Made by a program: the position numbers and the translations under genes
Notes under the pieces: generated by a model
Database searches by the model: none
What the model saw: only the letters and a program-made list of their open reading frames with translations
Told to the model about the DNA's origin: nothing
NCBI GenBank assembly: GCA_028707675.1
Contig: JAQWAM010000077.1
Span: forward strand, 1 to 6,565
Direction of reading: 5' to 3'
Source of the DNA: Kiritimatiellia bacterium
Lineage (GTDB): Bacteria > Verrucomicrobiota > Kiritimatiellia > RFP12 > UBA1067
Length of the DNA stretch: 6,565 nucleotides
In this document: piece after piece, positions 1 through 6,441 of the stretch
How positions within the stretch are numbered: the stretch's first letter is position 1
Layout of the letters: every line of letters starts with the position of its first letter

Positions 1-1347
1 GGCGAGGCCGCCCTTAAAAGTCGCGTCACCCTGCTTGGAAAGCTCCTGATGCTTCTTGAAAGCCGCGTCATAGCCGTTGACGTCTACAGACAGTCCCTGT
101 TCCTCCGCAAGCTCTCTGGTAAAATCCAGCGGGAAGCCGTAGGTGTCATAGAGTTTGAAGGCGGTGCGGCCGGAAAGCATGGTCTGTCCGTGCTGTTTTA
201 GGGCTGCGGCTACTTTGTCGAATTCGCGCTGGCCGGCCATAAGAGTCTTTTCGAAGCGCGCTTCCTCAGCCGTCAGCTCGTCGATGATGGTCTGGCGGCT
301 GCGGTCAAGCTCCGGGTAGACATGCTTGTAGTTATCGATCACGATCTCGGCCAGAGCGCGGGTGTAGCCCGGTGCGATGCCCAGCATCTTGGCGTAACGC
401 ACGGAACGCCGGATCAGGCGGCGCAGAACGTAGTTGGCGCCGACGTTGCCGGGCTTGACGCCGCCTTTGGGGTCGCCGAGGATGAAGACCGATGTGCGCA
501 TGTGGTCCGCTATGATGCGTTCGGCGCGCGTCGCACTCTCCGGGTTTTCGGGAAGCACAGTGGAAAGTTCCTTGATCTTGGCCATGAGGGGCGCGAACAG
601 CTCGGTGTCATAGACCGTGGCGTATCCGCTCAGCATGCAGATGGTGCGCTCGACGCCCATGCCGGTGTCGACGTTGTGTTGTTTGAGCGGCTCGTAGGCG
701 CCGCCGGCGGTTTTGTTGTACTGCATGAAGACATCGTTCCAGATCTCGACATATTTACCGCAATGGCATCCGGGGCGACAATCGGCGCCGCAGGCGGGCT
801 GCCCGTTGTCGATGAACATCTCGGTGTCGGGACCGCAAGGCCCGGTTGCGCCGGCCGGCCCCCACCAGTTGTCCTCTTTCGGCAGGGCGTGAATGCGCGA
901 GTCCGGGATGCCGAGACCGCGCCAGATCGCGGCGGACTCGTCATCGCGCGGTATGTTGTCCGCGCCCTGGAAGACCGTGACGCTGATCTGCTCCGGAGCG
1001 AAGCCAAGATGGCGGGTGAGGAACTCGAACGACCACTCGATCGCCTCCTTTTTGAAATAGTCGCCGAGCGACCAGTTACCGAGCATCTCGAAGAAGGTGA
1101 GGTGGCAGGTGTCGCCGACGGCGTCGATGTCGCCGGTGCGGACGCATTTCTGCACGTCTGTCAGTCGTGTTCCGGACGGGTGTTTCTCGCCGAGCAGGTA
1201 AGGCACGAGCGGGTGCATGCCCGCGGTGGTGAAGAGCACGGTCGGATCGTTCTCGGGGATCAGAGAAGCGCCGGAGATGATCTTGTGGCCTTTTGATTCA
1301 AAAAACTTCAGGTACTTGTCGCGCAGTTGGTCAGCAGTCAGTTGCAT
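1..1347 (-). CDS. alaS: Alanine--tRNA ligase, N-terminal 449 residues (3' end of gene beyond window)
   Basis: Class II aminoacyl-tRNA synthetase that attaches alanine to tRNA-Ala in the cytoplasm. I translated the minus strand from the ATG at 1347 and it stays open to base 1. Visible landmarks: motif 1 region with TTAGMHPLVPYLLG (40-53), the strongly conserved TFFEMLGNWSLGDYF (84-98), GATGPCGPDTEMF (166-178), EIWNDVFMQYNK (201-212), VDTGMGVER (226-234), and YVLRRLIRRSVR (306-317, motif 3). A mid-region LYDTYGFPLD (399-408) leads towards the editing domain, which is cut off. Odd points are a Cys/His cluster at 186-196 (C186, C190, C194, H195, C196) just before EIWN, and core wording such as RTGDIDAVGD (70-79) that differs from E. 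coli AlaS. This recalls the divergent, often shorter AlaS type found in various environmental bacteria, so the full protein may lack the C-Ala domain; that part is inference. An AAGGAA at 1359-1364 lies 11 nt before the start. It is last in a probable recA transcript, 63 nt after the preceding gene. The identity is certain. Confidence 0.97.
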   Translation of the reverse strand, partial: MQLTADQLRDKYLKFFESKGHKIISGASLIPENDPTVLFTTAGMHPLVPYLLGEKHPSGTRLTDVQKCVRTGDIDAVGDTCHLTFFEMLGNWSLGDYFKKEAIEWSFEFLTRHLGFAPEQISVTVFQGADNIPRDDESAAIWRGLGIPDSRIHALPKEDNWWGPAGATGPCGPDTEMFIDNGQPACGADCRPGCHCGKYVEIWNDVFMQYNKTAGGAYEPLKQHNVDTGMGVERTICMLSGYATVYDTELFAPLMAKIKELSTVLPENPESATRAERIIADHMRTSVFILGDPKGGVKPGNVGANYVLRRLIRRSVRYAKMLGIAPGYTRALAEIVIDNYKHVYPELDRSRQTIIDELTAEEARFEKTLMAGQREFDKVAAALKQHGQTMLSGRTAFKLYDTYGFPLDFTRELAEEQGLSVDVNGYDAAFKKHQELSKQGDATFKGGLA

Positions 1348-1410
1348 GTGAGGGTTGATTCCTTATTAAATTTGCCATGTTGTGCCTGTAAGTTCAACGG
1401 AATGTCACAA

Positions 1411-2169
1411 TCATGCAAAGGGGTTGGGCATGCAAGAGCCGCATAAATATCCGTCCTTCCCGTGAGAATACCCGCCGTCTGAAAGCCGGATCACCTTGCC
1501 GCATTTGGCGCATGTCGTCGGCATATAGGCGGGAGGGTCGGGGAGTTTTTCCCAGTTGTATTCATTCGTTCCGTACCAGACAAACATTTCCAACTCGTCC
1601 TTAAAGTCATCCCTGCATTTCGGACAGGTTTTCCAGTCGCCCTTGTGTCCGTTGTCATAGTGATAGGCGCACAGGGTGAAGCGGCGATGGTTACGGTGAC
1701 AACTGTTGCGGGCATAGGAGAAAAGTTGGTATTTATGCTCGTCGTCGCAAATCCATCTGCCGCAACATTCCGTCTTCACCAGTTTGGTGCGCTTGCCGCA
1801 GATGAAACATCGGTAGGCGGGGTCTTTGCGAGCCTCCCGCGCGGCAGCCCTTTTTGCTTTGGCGCGTTCAGAGGCTCGCTTTGCTTTACGCTCATCTGCT
1901 TCTGAGCGCGGGAAACTGGCGCTGAAATCTATGGCATCAGGGACGAAATCCTCGAACTCCTGAACGATCCGGTCGACCACATCCATCTGCCGCGCCTTTG
2001 GCACAGTGAATTCCGCGACCAGCGTCCTGCTGTCGCCTTTAGCGGTGAAGACGGACACGGAAGCCTTGTCATCCGTGCGCGAGGAAGCGCTGGACCGCAT
2101 GGCATCACTATGCCTGTTCGCGGGCTCTACACTGAGCGTCACGTAAACGCGGACTTTCATGCTGGCCAT
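1411..2169 (-). CDS. Cysteine-rich zinc-ribbon-like protein of unknown function
   Basis: I cannot name a function. The 252 residues fall into four parts. Residues 1-86 are an N-terminal region with alternating hydrophobic, probably beta, segments and VDRIVQEFEDF. Residues 88-118 are a highly charged Lys/Arg/Ala/Glu helix, a likely linker or nucleic-acid-contacting segment. Residues 121-185 are a compact Cys/His domain (C121-x2-C124, C135, C136, C141, H145, C157, H158, H161, C167, H170, H175, C182-x2-C185). Residues 196-208 carry an aromatic stretch, FVWYGTNEYNWEK. Residues 220-246 are a C-terminal zinc ribbon (C220-x2-C223, C243-x2-C246). In all there are 13 cysteines, every one after residue 120. 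This suggests two or three bound zinc ions and no signal peptide or membrane segment, so a cytoplasmic protein. The central domain (ECCGRWICDDEHKY, SYARNSCHRNHRR) resembles a widespread uncharacterised family from memory. The start at 2169 is chosen because GAGGAG (2175-2180) lies 5 nt upstream; the Met at residue 4 is a weaker alternative. It sits 54 nt after recA and 63 nt before alaS, where recX lies in many bacteria, but it shows no RecX-like sequence. Confidence 0.88.
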   Translation of the reverse strand: MASMKVRVYVTLSVEPANRHSDAMRSSASSRTDDKASVSVFTAKGDSRTLVAEFTVPKARQMDVVDRIVQEFEDFVPDAIDFSASFPRSEADERKAKRASERAKAKRAAAREARKDPAYRCFICGKRTKLVKTECCGRWICDDEHKYQLFSYARNSCHRNHRRFTLCAYHYDNGHKGDWKTCPKCRDDFKDELEMFVWYGTNEYNWEKLPDPPAYMPTTCAKCGKVIRLSDGGYSHGKDGYLCGSCMPNPFA

Positions 2170-2174
2170 ATAAT

Positions 2175-2180
2175 CTCCTC
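2175..2180 (-). promoter_or_regulatory. Ribosome binding site of the zinc-ribbon gene
   Basis: GAGGAG on the minus strand lies 5 nt before the ATG at 2169 and 14 nt before the alternative ATG at 2160. The spacing favours the upstream start, giving MASMKV as the N-terminus. It is a strong site, so the gene is probably well translated despite being the middle member of the cluster. Confidence 0.75.
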
Positions 2181-2223
2181 AAGTTTTATTGAAATATAGG
2201 CTTTTCGTTAAGGCGAAAACTTC

Positions 2224-3267
2224 TTATTCCGCCGCCGCGCCTGCAGCGGTTTTTGCGGCTTTGCCGATGGCGGGGGCGGGTTCGGCTTTGATCTTGGCGA
2301 TGATCTGCTCGACGGTCTCGGGGTGGGCGCGCAGGAATTCTGTGGCTGCGATGGCGCCCTGTCCGAGCTGCTCGCTGTCGAAGCTGATCCAAGAGCCGCG
2401 TTTCGTGACGATATTGCGCGCGATGGCGGCGTCCATCACCGATCCTTCCCAGGATATGCCGCGAGCGTAGAGGATGTCGAACTCCGCCTCGGTGAAAGGC
2501 GGCGCGACTTTGTTTTTGACCACTTTGACGCGTGTGCGGTTGCCGATCACCGCGCCGGTGGGGTCTTTGATCGCGCCTATGCGCTGCACGTTGAGGCGCA
2601 CCGATGAGTAGAACTTGAGCGCCTTGCCGCCCGGGGTGGTTTCGGGATTGCCGAACATGATGCCGATCTTGTCGCGCACCTGGTTGGTGAAGATGCAGAG
2701 GGTCTTGGTCTGGGAGATTGCGCTGGTCAGTTTGCGCATGGCCTGCGACATCAGGCGCGCCTGCAAGCCCATGTGGGAGTCTCCCATGTTGCCGTCCAGC
2801 TCCGCCTGCGGCGCGAGCGCGGCCACGGAGTCGACCACCACCACGTCCAGAGCGCCGCTCTTGACCAGTTGCTCGGTAATGGTGAGGGCCTCTTCGCCGG
2901 AGTTGGGCTGGGAAACCAGAAGGTCGTCAAGGTTCACGCCGATGCGGCGGGCGTAGTTCGGGTCCATCGCGTGCTCGGCGTCCACGAAGGCGGCCAGTCC
3001 GCCGTTCTTCTGGGCGTTGGCGATCACATGCAGCGCCAGTGTGGTTTTGCCGGACGCCTCCTGGCCGTAGATTTCAACGACCCGTCCGCGCGGCAGTCCG
3101 CCCACGCCGAGCGCGAGATTGAGCGAAAAGGCTCCGGTGGAAATCACTGCGATGTCTTTAGATGCCTCGGCGTCGCCCATGCGCATGATGGCCGAGTCGC
3201 CGAATTCTTTCCGGATTTGGCTAAGCACCGCGTCAAGTTGTGTGTTGCTGTTCTTTTTCTCGGCCAT
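2224..3267 (-). CDS. recA: RecA recombinase
   Basis: Forms ATP-dependent filaments on single-stranded DNA, pairs homologous strands and stimulates LexA self-cleavage. The 347-residue length matches the bacterial family. Visible elements: Walker A at 68-76 ([10 protein letters not shown]74, T75), catalytic Glu in VDAEHAMD (E98), Walker B VVVVD (142-146, D146), the highly conserved [16 protein letters not shown] (161-176), the L2 DNA-binding loop from [20 protein letters not shown] (195-214, with Q196 equivalent to the E. coli allosteric Gln), [11 protein letters not shown] (215-225) and RVKVVKNK (246-253). Walker A reads GQEASGKTT where most bacteria have GPESSGKTT. The C-terminal tail (328-347) is Ala/Pro-rich with Lys and only two Glu, unlike the acidic tail of E. 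coli RecA. The frame is open upstream to an ATG at 3324, but AGGAG 6 nt before the ATG at 3267 and the conserved family start (MAEKKN...) fix the shorter form. No LexA-type operator is recognisable upstream. The next two genes follow within 54 and 63 nt. Confidence 0.98.
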   Translation of the reverse strand: MAEKKNSNTQLDAVLSQIRKEFGDSAIMRMGDAEASKDIAVISTGAFSLNLALGVGGLPRGRVVEIYGQEASGKTTLALHVIANAQKNGGLAAFVDAEHAMDPNYARRIGVNLDDLLVSQPNSGEEALTITEQLVKSGALDVVVVDSVAALAPQAELDGNMGDSHMGLQARLMSQAMRKLTSAISQTKTLCIFTNQVRDKIGIMFGNPETTPGGKALKFYSSVRLNVQRIGAIKDPTGAVIGNRTRVKVVKNKVAPPFTEAEFDILYARGISWEGSVMDAAIARNIVTKRGSWISFDSEQLGQGAIAATEFLRAHPETVEQIIAKIKAEPAPAIGKAAKTAAGAAAE

Positions 3268-3273
3268 GATGTT

Positions 3274-3278
3274 CTCCT
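3274..3278 (-). promoter_or_regulatory. Ribosome binding site deciding the recA start
   Basis: AGGAG on the minus strand, 6 nt before the ATG at 3267. It lies inside the 19-codon in-frame extension that would begin at 3324. This makes that longer start very unlikely, and the extra residues also resemble nothing in RecA proteins. Confidence 0.85.
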
Positions 3279-3322
3279 GTTGCAAACGGGGCAAGATGTG
3301 GTTAAATGAAATTAATGATAGC

Positions 3323-3343
3323 AAAAAAGCCCTGCCGTAAGGG
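3323..3343 (-). terminator. Possible weak intrinsic terminator between kinase gene and recA
   Basis: On the minus strand, CCCT (3340-3343) and AGGG (3330-3333) can pair around a 6-nt loop. They are followed by C and then six T (3323-3328), with an A-rich stretch on the upstream side (AAGAAAA, 3348-3354) that could add A-U pairs. It lies 33 nt after the kinase stop codon. The GC stem is only 4 bp, so termination may be partial. If it works, recA needs a promoter in the AT-rich stretch next to it (about 3296-3325); TATCAT at 3315-3320 is a possible -10, but I see no good -35 partner. Confidence 0.4.
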
Positions 3344-3354
3344 AGTGTTTTCTT

Positions 3355-3368
3355 GCCGCCGCGGCGGC
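3355..3368. repeat. Perfect 14-bp GC palindrome after the kinase stop codon
   Basis: GCCGCCGCGGCGGC reads the same on both strands and begins 7 nt after the kinase stop (3376). In RNA it could fold as a 5-bp GC stem with a CGCG loop. It is followed on the minus strand by AAGAAAA rather than U residues, so alone it is not a standard terminator. It could protect the mRNA 3' end or act together with the hairpin at 3323-3343. Confidence 0.6.
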
Positions 3369-3375
3369 GCAGCGG

Positions 3376-6333
3376 TCATGAGGACAGCGCTTCCCTGACT
3401 TTTTGCTCCAAATCCTCACGTGTGAAGGGCTTTTCCAGAAAGTTTGTGTTATTATTTATTACTCCGTGTCTGGCAATAATATCGGCGGTGTAAGCTGACA
3501 TGAAAAGTTTCTTGGTGCCGGGCATCTCGCTCCCGATCACATCTGACAGTTCCAGCCCGCTCATTTCCGGCATCACGACATCTGTGAGCAGCAGGTGGAT
3601 GGTTCCCTTGTGCTGGCGGGCAATGGTTAAAGCCTTTTGCGGATGGTTGGCCGCCAGCACATTATAGCCGTCCTTCTGCAAGAGTATTTTTGTTAGCTCC
3701 AGCACGGCCGGCTCGTCTTCGACCAGCAGGATGGTTGTTTCGGAATGCGGCCGCCCGGCGATGTCCGGCGCGGAAACCGCAGCAACGGTGGTTGGGGGGG
3801 CTTTTCCCTGACTGTGGTGGCGCGGCAGATAAATCTTGAACACAGAACCTTGGCCGGCAAGGCTTTCAACAGTGATGTGCCCTTTGTTCTGCTTGACGAT
3901 GCCGTATACGGTTGGAAGGCCGAGCCCGCTTTTAATGTCGTTCGGTTTGGTCGAGAAGAACGGATCGAAAATCTGCGCCTGGACTGCTTGATCCATGCCG
4001 CACCCGTTGTCGCTGACGCTGAACAGCACGTAATCGCCCGAGTTGCGGACGCCGGTCGCGCCTTGCGTCACAAAGGGGTGTTTGACATTGCTGGTGGAGA
4101 TCACGATCTTGCCTTTGCCGCTTATGGCGTCGCGCGCGTTGATCACAAGATTGACAAGAATCTGGTCGATTTGCGCCGGATCAATCCATAGGCGCCAGAT
4201 GTCATCGCCGGGGGCCCACTCAAGCTCAATCTGCTCACCGATGGAATGCCGCAAAGTTTCCATCGAATCCGATATGGCCTGATTCAGGTCGATCTCTCGC
4301 GGCGTGACCGACTGCTTGCTGGCGCAGCCCAAAAGCTGCTTGACGATTTTGCCGGCGTGTTTGCCTGCTTTGATTATCTCCGACATGTGCGTCTGTTCCG
4401 GAGAATTCTGCCCAATGGATTCTTGAAGGATTTCCGCATTACCGAGAATGATCGCCAGCATGTTGTTAAAATCATGCGCGATTCCGCCGGCCAAGCGTCC
4501 GATGGCCTCGAGTTTCTGCACCTGATGGATCTGCTCCTGCAGCTTGATCTGTTCGGCGGCTGCCAGTTTGCGTTCGTTGATGTCTTGTATGATGCCTTCG
4601 ATCATGGTCACGGACTTGTTGTCTTTGTCGAAAACGGCGCATCCCCGTTCCCACACCCATTTTTCCGTGCCGTCGGCGGCGATGATTCTGTACTCCAGAG
4701 TGAAAGGCGCGCGCCGCTTGATCATGCCGTCAATCTCATCCCACACGGCTTGGCGGTCATCCGGATGGATGAGGTCGAAATACGACAATTTGCGGTTCTC
4801 GATAAGGTCGGATGTCTCATAACCGGTCAAGTCCTTGCATCCCCGCGAAAGGAACACCATTGTCCAATATGTGTCATAACGGCAACGGTAGGCCATGCCC
4901 GGCAGGTTGTTAAGCAAAGTGGAGAGCATCCGCTCGCTGTCGGCGAGCGCCTTCTGGGCCGCGCGCTCGTCGGACTGATCCCTGAATACCAACACCACGC
5001 CTGTGATGTCGCCTTTTTCATCGTGTATTGGCGCGCCGCTGTCAGCGATGGGGTGCTCCTCGCCATTCCTCGATATGAGCAGGGTGTGGTTGGCCAGTCC
5101 GACGATCTGGCCTTCCCGCAGCACGCGGTGAGCGGGATTGCCGACCGGTTCTTTGGTAGACTCGTTGACGATTCTGAACACCTCGTCCAGCAGCATCCCC
5201 GCGGCTTCTTTCTCGGTCCAGCCGGTGAGTTTTTCCGCCACGGGATTCATCTGGTTCACATGGCCCTGCGAGTCTGTGGTTATGACCGCGTCCCCGATGC
5301 TGTACAGGATGGCGCGGAATTGTTCGTTGAACAGGCGCCGGGCCTGTTCGTTATCAAAGAGCGTGTGGTACATCTCGGCCTTTCTGGCTCGGTTCTCCAG
5401 CGCATACGCTATCACTATGACAATCATGCCCAGCAGGACAAACCCGCATATGACCAAAGTGTTTCTGCGCAGGTGCGCCAGAATCTCGGCTTTGTCGATC
5501 TTGGTCACGATGAACCAGTCCGAATCCGGAACCATGCGCACGTCAGCCAGCACCGGGTTGCCGCGGTAGTCTGAACTTTGAATGATGCCCCGCTTACCCC
5601 TGACAGCCTGCACGGCCGGCAAATGGACTTGAGTCAGCGGGAAGCGCAGATCGAAGTCTCCGCCGGCCTTGCCCCGTATTTTGTTGAGAAAAAGCACACA
5701 GTCGCCGTCCTTGCGTACCAGCAGTGTCTCGGCCGTGTCGCTGGCGCCCGGCCATGATTCCATCAGCGGCTGTATGTGCGAGGATGCCGCGGTCTGCAAG
5801 ACAAGGACAGCGGCAAGCTGGCCTGTGCCGGTGAAAACAGGAGCGGCGCAGTCGATGTGCAAGGAACCGTCCGCGCTTTGATAAAAATCAGAAAGGGTCG
5901 ACCGGCGTGTGGCAACGGCCTCGCCCACAGCCTGACGAGAAGCGGTCGACAAAGGCTGCGCCGGATCATGCGCGGAGTCCAAAACTTCACAAGCGGCAGA
6001 AACCAACAGGGCATTGTGATACAATCCGTCCTTGCAGTTAAGCTTTAGCATTATCGACAGGTCGGACTTGTCGGCGTTTTCAATGGCTCTGACCAGTGTC
6101 GGGCCGCGCACGAAGCGTGACGCGTCAGCCAGGCGTTCGGATCGCCATGATGCCGCCTGACCTGCCTTGAGCGTTCCGACGGACTTTAAATCTTGTGACC
6201 AGAACTCGAAAACGCGATCACTTTCGGCGCGGTATTGCATGTAGCCAAGAAAAGCTATTAGCGCGGCTGATGCGGCAAACGACAAACGCCAGAGATCCCG
6301 CCGCATATGTGAGCCGGAAAGTTTTTTATCCAT
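3376..6333 (-). CDS. Membrane-bound hybrid sensor histidine kinase (Cache-like sensor, PAS-PAS, HisKA, HATPase, REC)
   Basis: A 985-residue two-component sensor that would autophosphorylate on His and pass the phosphate to its own receiver domain. Domains in order: positively charged N-terminus and membrane helix 1 (about 14-33); extracytoplasmic sensor of about 255 residues (35-290) with dCache-like features such as TLLVRKDGD (203-211) and DSDWFIVTKIDKAEIL (270-285); membrane helix 2 (291-311); PAS 1 (about 335-455); PAS 2 with PAC-type end (about 470-588); coiled coil (587-612); H-box GGIAHDFNN with H620; N-box NLVINARDAI with N732; G1 DNGCG (775-779); F-box FDPFFSTK (789-796); G2 GLGL (803-806); linker; receiver (about 866-985) with E872/D873, phospho-acceptor D918, S946 and K968. 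All catalytic residues are present. There is no HPt domain and no separate response regulator in the window, so the output partner lies elsewhere. GAGGTG (6338-6343) is 4 nt before the chosen ATG; Met10 is a less likely start. The signal sensed cannot be read from the sequence. Confidence 0.95.
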   Translation of the reverse strand: MDKKLSGSHMRRDLWRLSFAASAALIAFLGYMQYRAESDRVFEFWSQDLKSVGTLKAGQAASWRSERLADASRFVRGPTLVRAIENADKSDLSIMLKLNCKDGLYHNALLVSAACEVLDSAHDPAQPLSTASRQAVGEAVATRRSTLSDFYQSADGSLHIDCAAPVFTGTGQLAAVLVLQTAASSHIQPLMESWPGASDTAETLLVRKDGDCVLFLNKIRGKAGGDFDLRFPLTQVHLPAVQAVRGKRGIIQSSDYRGNPVLADVRMVPDSDWFIVTKIDKAEILAHLRRNTLVICGFVLLGMIVIVIAYALENRARKAEMYHTLFDNEQARRLFNEQFRAILYSIGDAVITTDSQGHVNQMNPVAEKLTGWTEKEAAGMLLDEVFRIVNESTKEPVGNPAHRVLREGQIVGLANHTLLISRNGEEHPIADSGAPIHDEKGDITGVVLVFRDQSDERAAQKALADSERMLSTLLNNLPGMAYRCRYDTYWTMVFLSRGCKDLTGYETSDLIENRKLSYFDLIHPDDRQAVWDEIDGMIKRRAPFTLEYRIIAADGTEKWVWERGCAVFDKDNKSVTMIEGIIQDINERKLAAAEQIKLQEQIHQVQKLEAIGRLAGGIAHDFNNMLAIILGNAEILQESIGQNSPEQTHMSEIIKAGKHAGKIVKQLLGCASKQSVTPREIDLNQAISDSMETLRHSIGEQIELEWAPGDDIWRLWIDPAQIDQILVNLVINARDAISGKGKIVISTSNVKHPFVTQGATGVRNSGDYVLFSVSDNGCGMDQAVQAQIFDPFFSTKPNDIKSGLGLPTVYGIVKQNKGHITVESLAGQGSVFKIYLPRHHSQGKAPPTTVAAVSAPDIAGRPHSETTILLVEDEPAVLELTKILLQKDGYNVLAANHPQKALTIARQHKGTIHLLLTDVVMPEMSGLELSDVIGSEMPGTKKLFMSAYTADIIARHGVINNNTNFLEKPFTREDLEQKVREALSS

Positions 6334-6337
6334 ATCT

Positions 6338-6343
6338 CACCTC
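6338..6343 (-). promoter_or_regulatory. Ribosome binding site of the kinase gene
   Basis: GAGGTG on the minus strand ends 4 nt before the ATG at 6333. It supports MDKKLSG as the N-terminus over the in-frame ATG nine codons later, and it keeps the Lys/Arg-rich segment that anchors membrane helix 1. Confidence 0.65.
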
Positions 6344-6395
6344 GATTCCGATCACGCGTTTCCAGCAATGTTTAATCGTTTTTTGCGTATCACAA

Positions 6396-6425
6396 ATTAT
6401 GCATTTGCACCAGACTTCTTGCCAA
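6396..6425 (-). promoter_or_regulatory. Predicted sigma70-type promoter of the kinase gene
   Basis: On the minus strand, TTGGCA (6420-6425, 5 of 6 to TTGACA) and CATAAT (6396-6401, 5 of 6 to TATAAT) are separated by 18 nt, about 63 nt upstream of the kinase start. A short inverted repeat, CAAAT/ATTTG (6393-6397 and 6403-6407, 5-nt spacer), covers the -10 element and could be an operator half-site pair, although it may be chance in AT-rich DNA. The prediction assumes the organism uses E. coli-like promoter elements. Confidence 0.45.
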
Positions 6426-6441
6426 AATTGGTGTTTCAATG

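Noticed and set aside
322..1296. 324-codon open frame on the plus strand opposite alaS
   Set aside because: Antisense to unmistakable AlaS sequence. The product is rich in Ala, Gly, Val, Asp and Arg without family features.
1348..1410. Gap before alaS checked for a T-box, tRNA-like leader or terminator
   Set aside because: At 63 nt it is too short for a T-box leader. I saw no stable hairpin or T run, only a weak AAGGAA site.
1411..2169. Zinc-ribbon gene considered as recX
   Set aside because: The position fits, but the sequence is dominated by CxxC pairs and has none of the helical repeats of RecX.
2202..2219. Inverted repeat TTTTCG-N6-CGAAAA between recA and the zinc-ribbon gene
   Set aside because: The stem is only 6 bp and mostly A-T, with no T run after it on the minus strand. 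It is not a convincing terminator, and there is no clear promoter next to it.
3268..3324. 19-codon N-terminal extension of recA from the ATG at 3324
   Set aside because: The AGGAG site lies inside the extension at the right distance from the ATG at 3267, and the extra residues do not fit RecA proteins.
4246..5574. 442-codon open frame on the plus strand opposite the kinase gene
   Set aside because: It lies wholly inside a gene with every kinase and PAS motif intact on the minus strand. Its protein has no recognisable domain, and it is a known side effect of codon bias in moderately GC-rich DNA.
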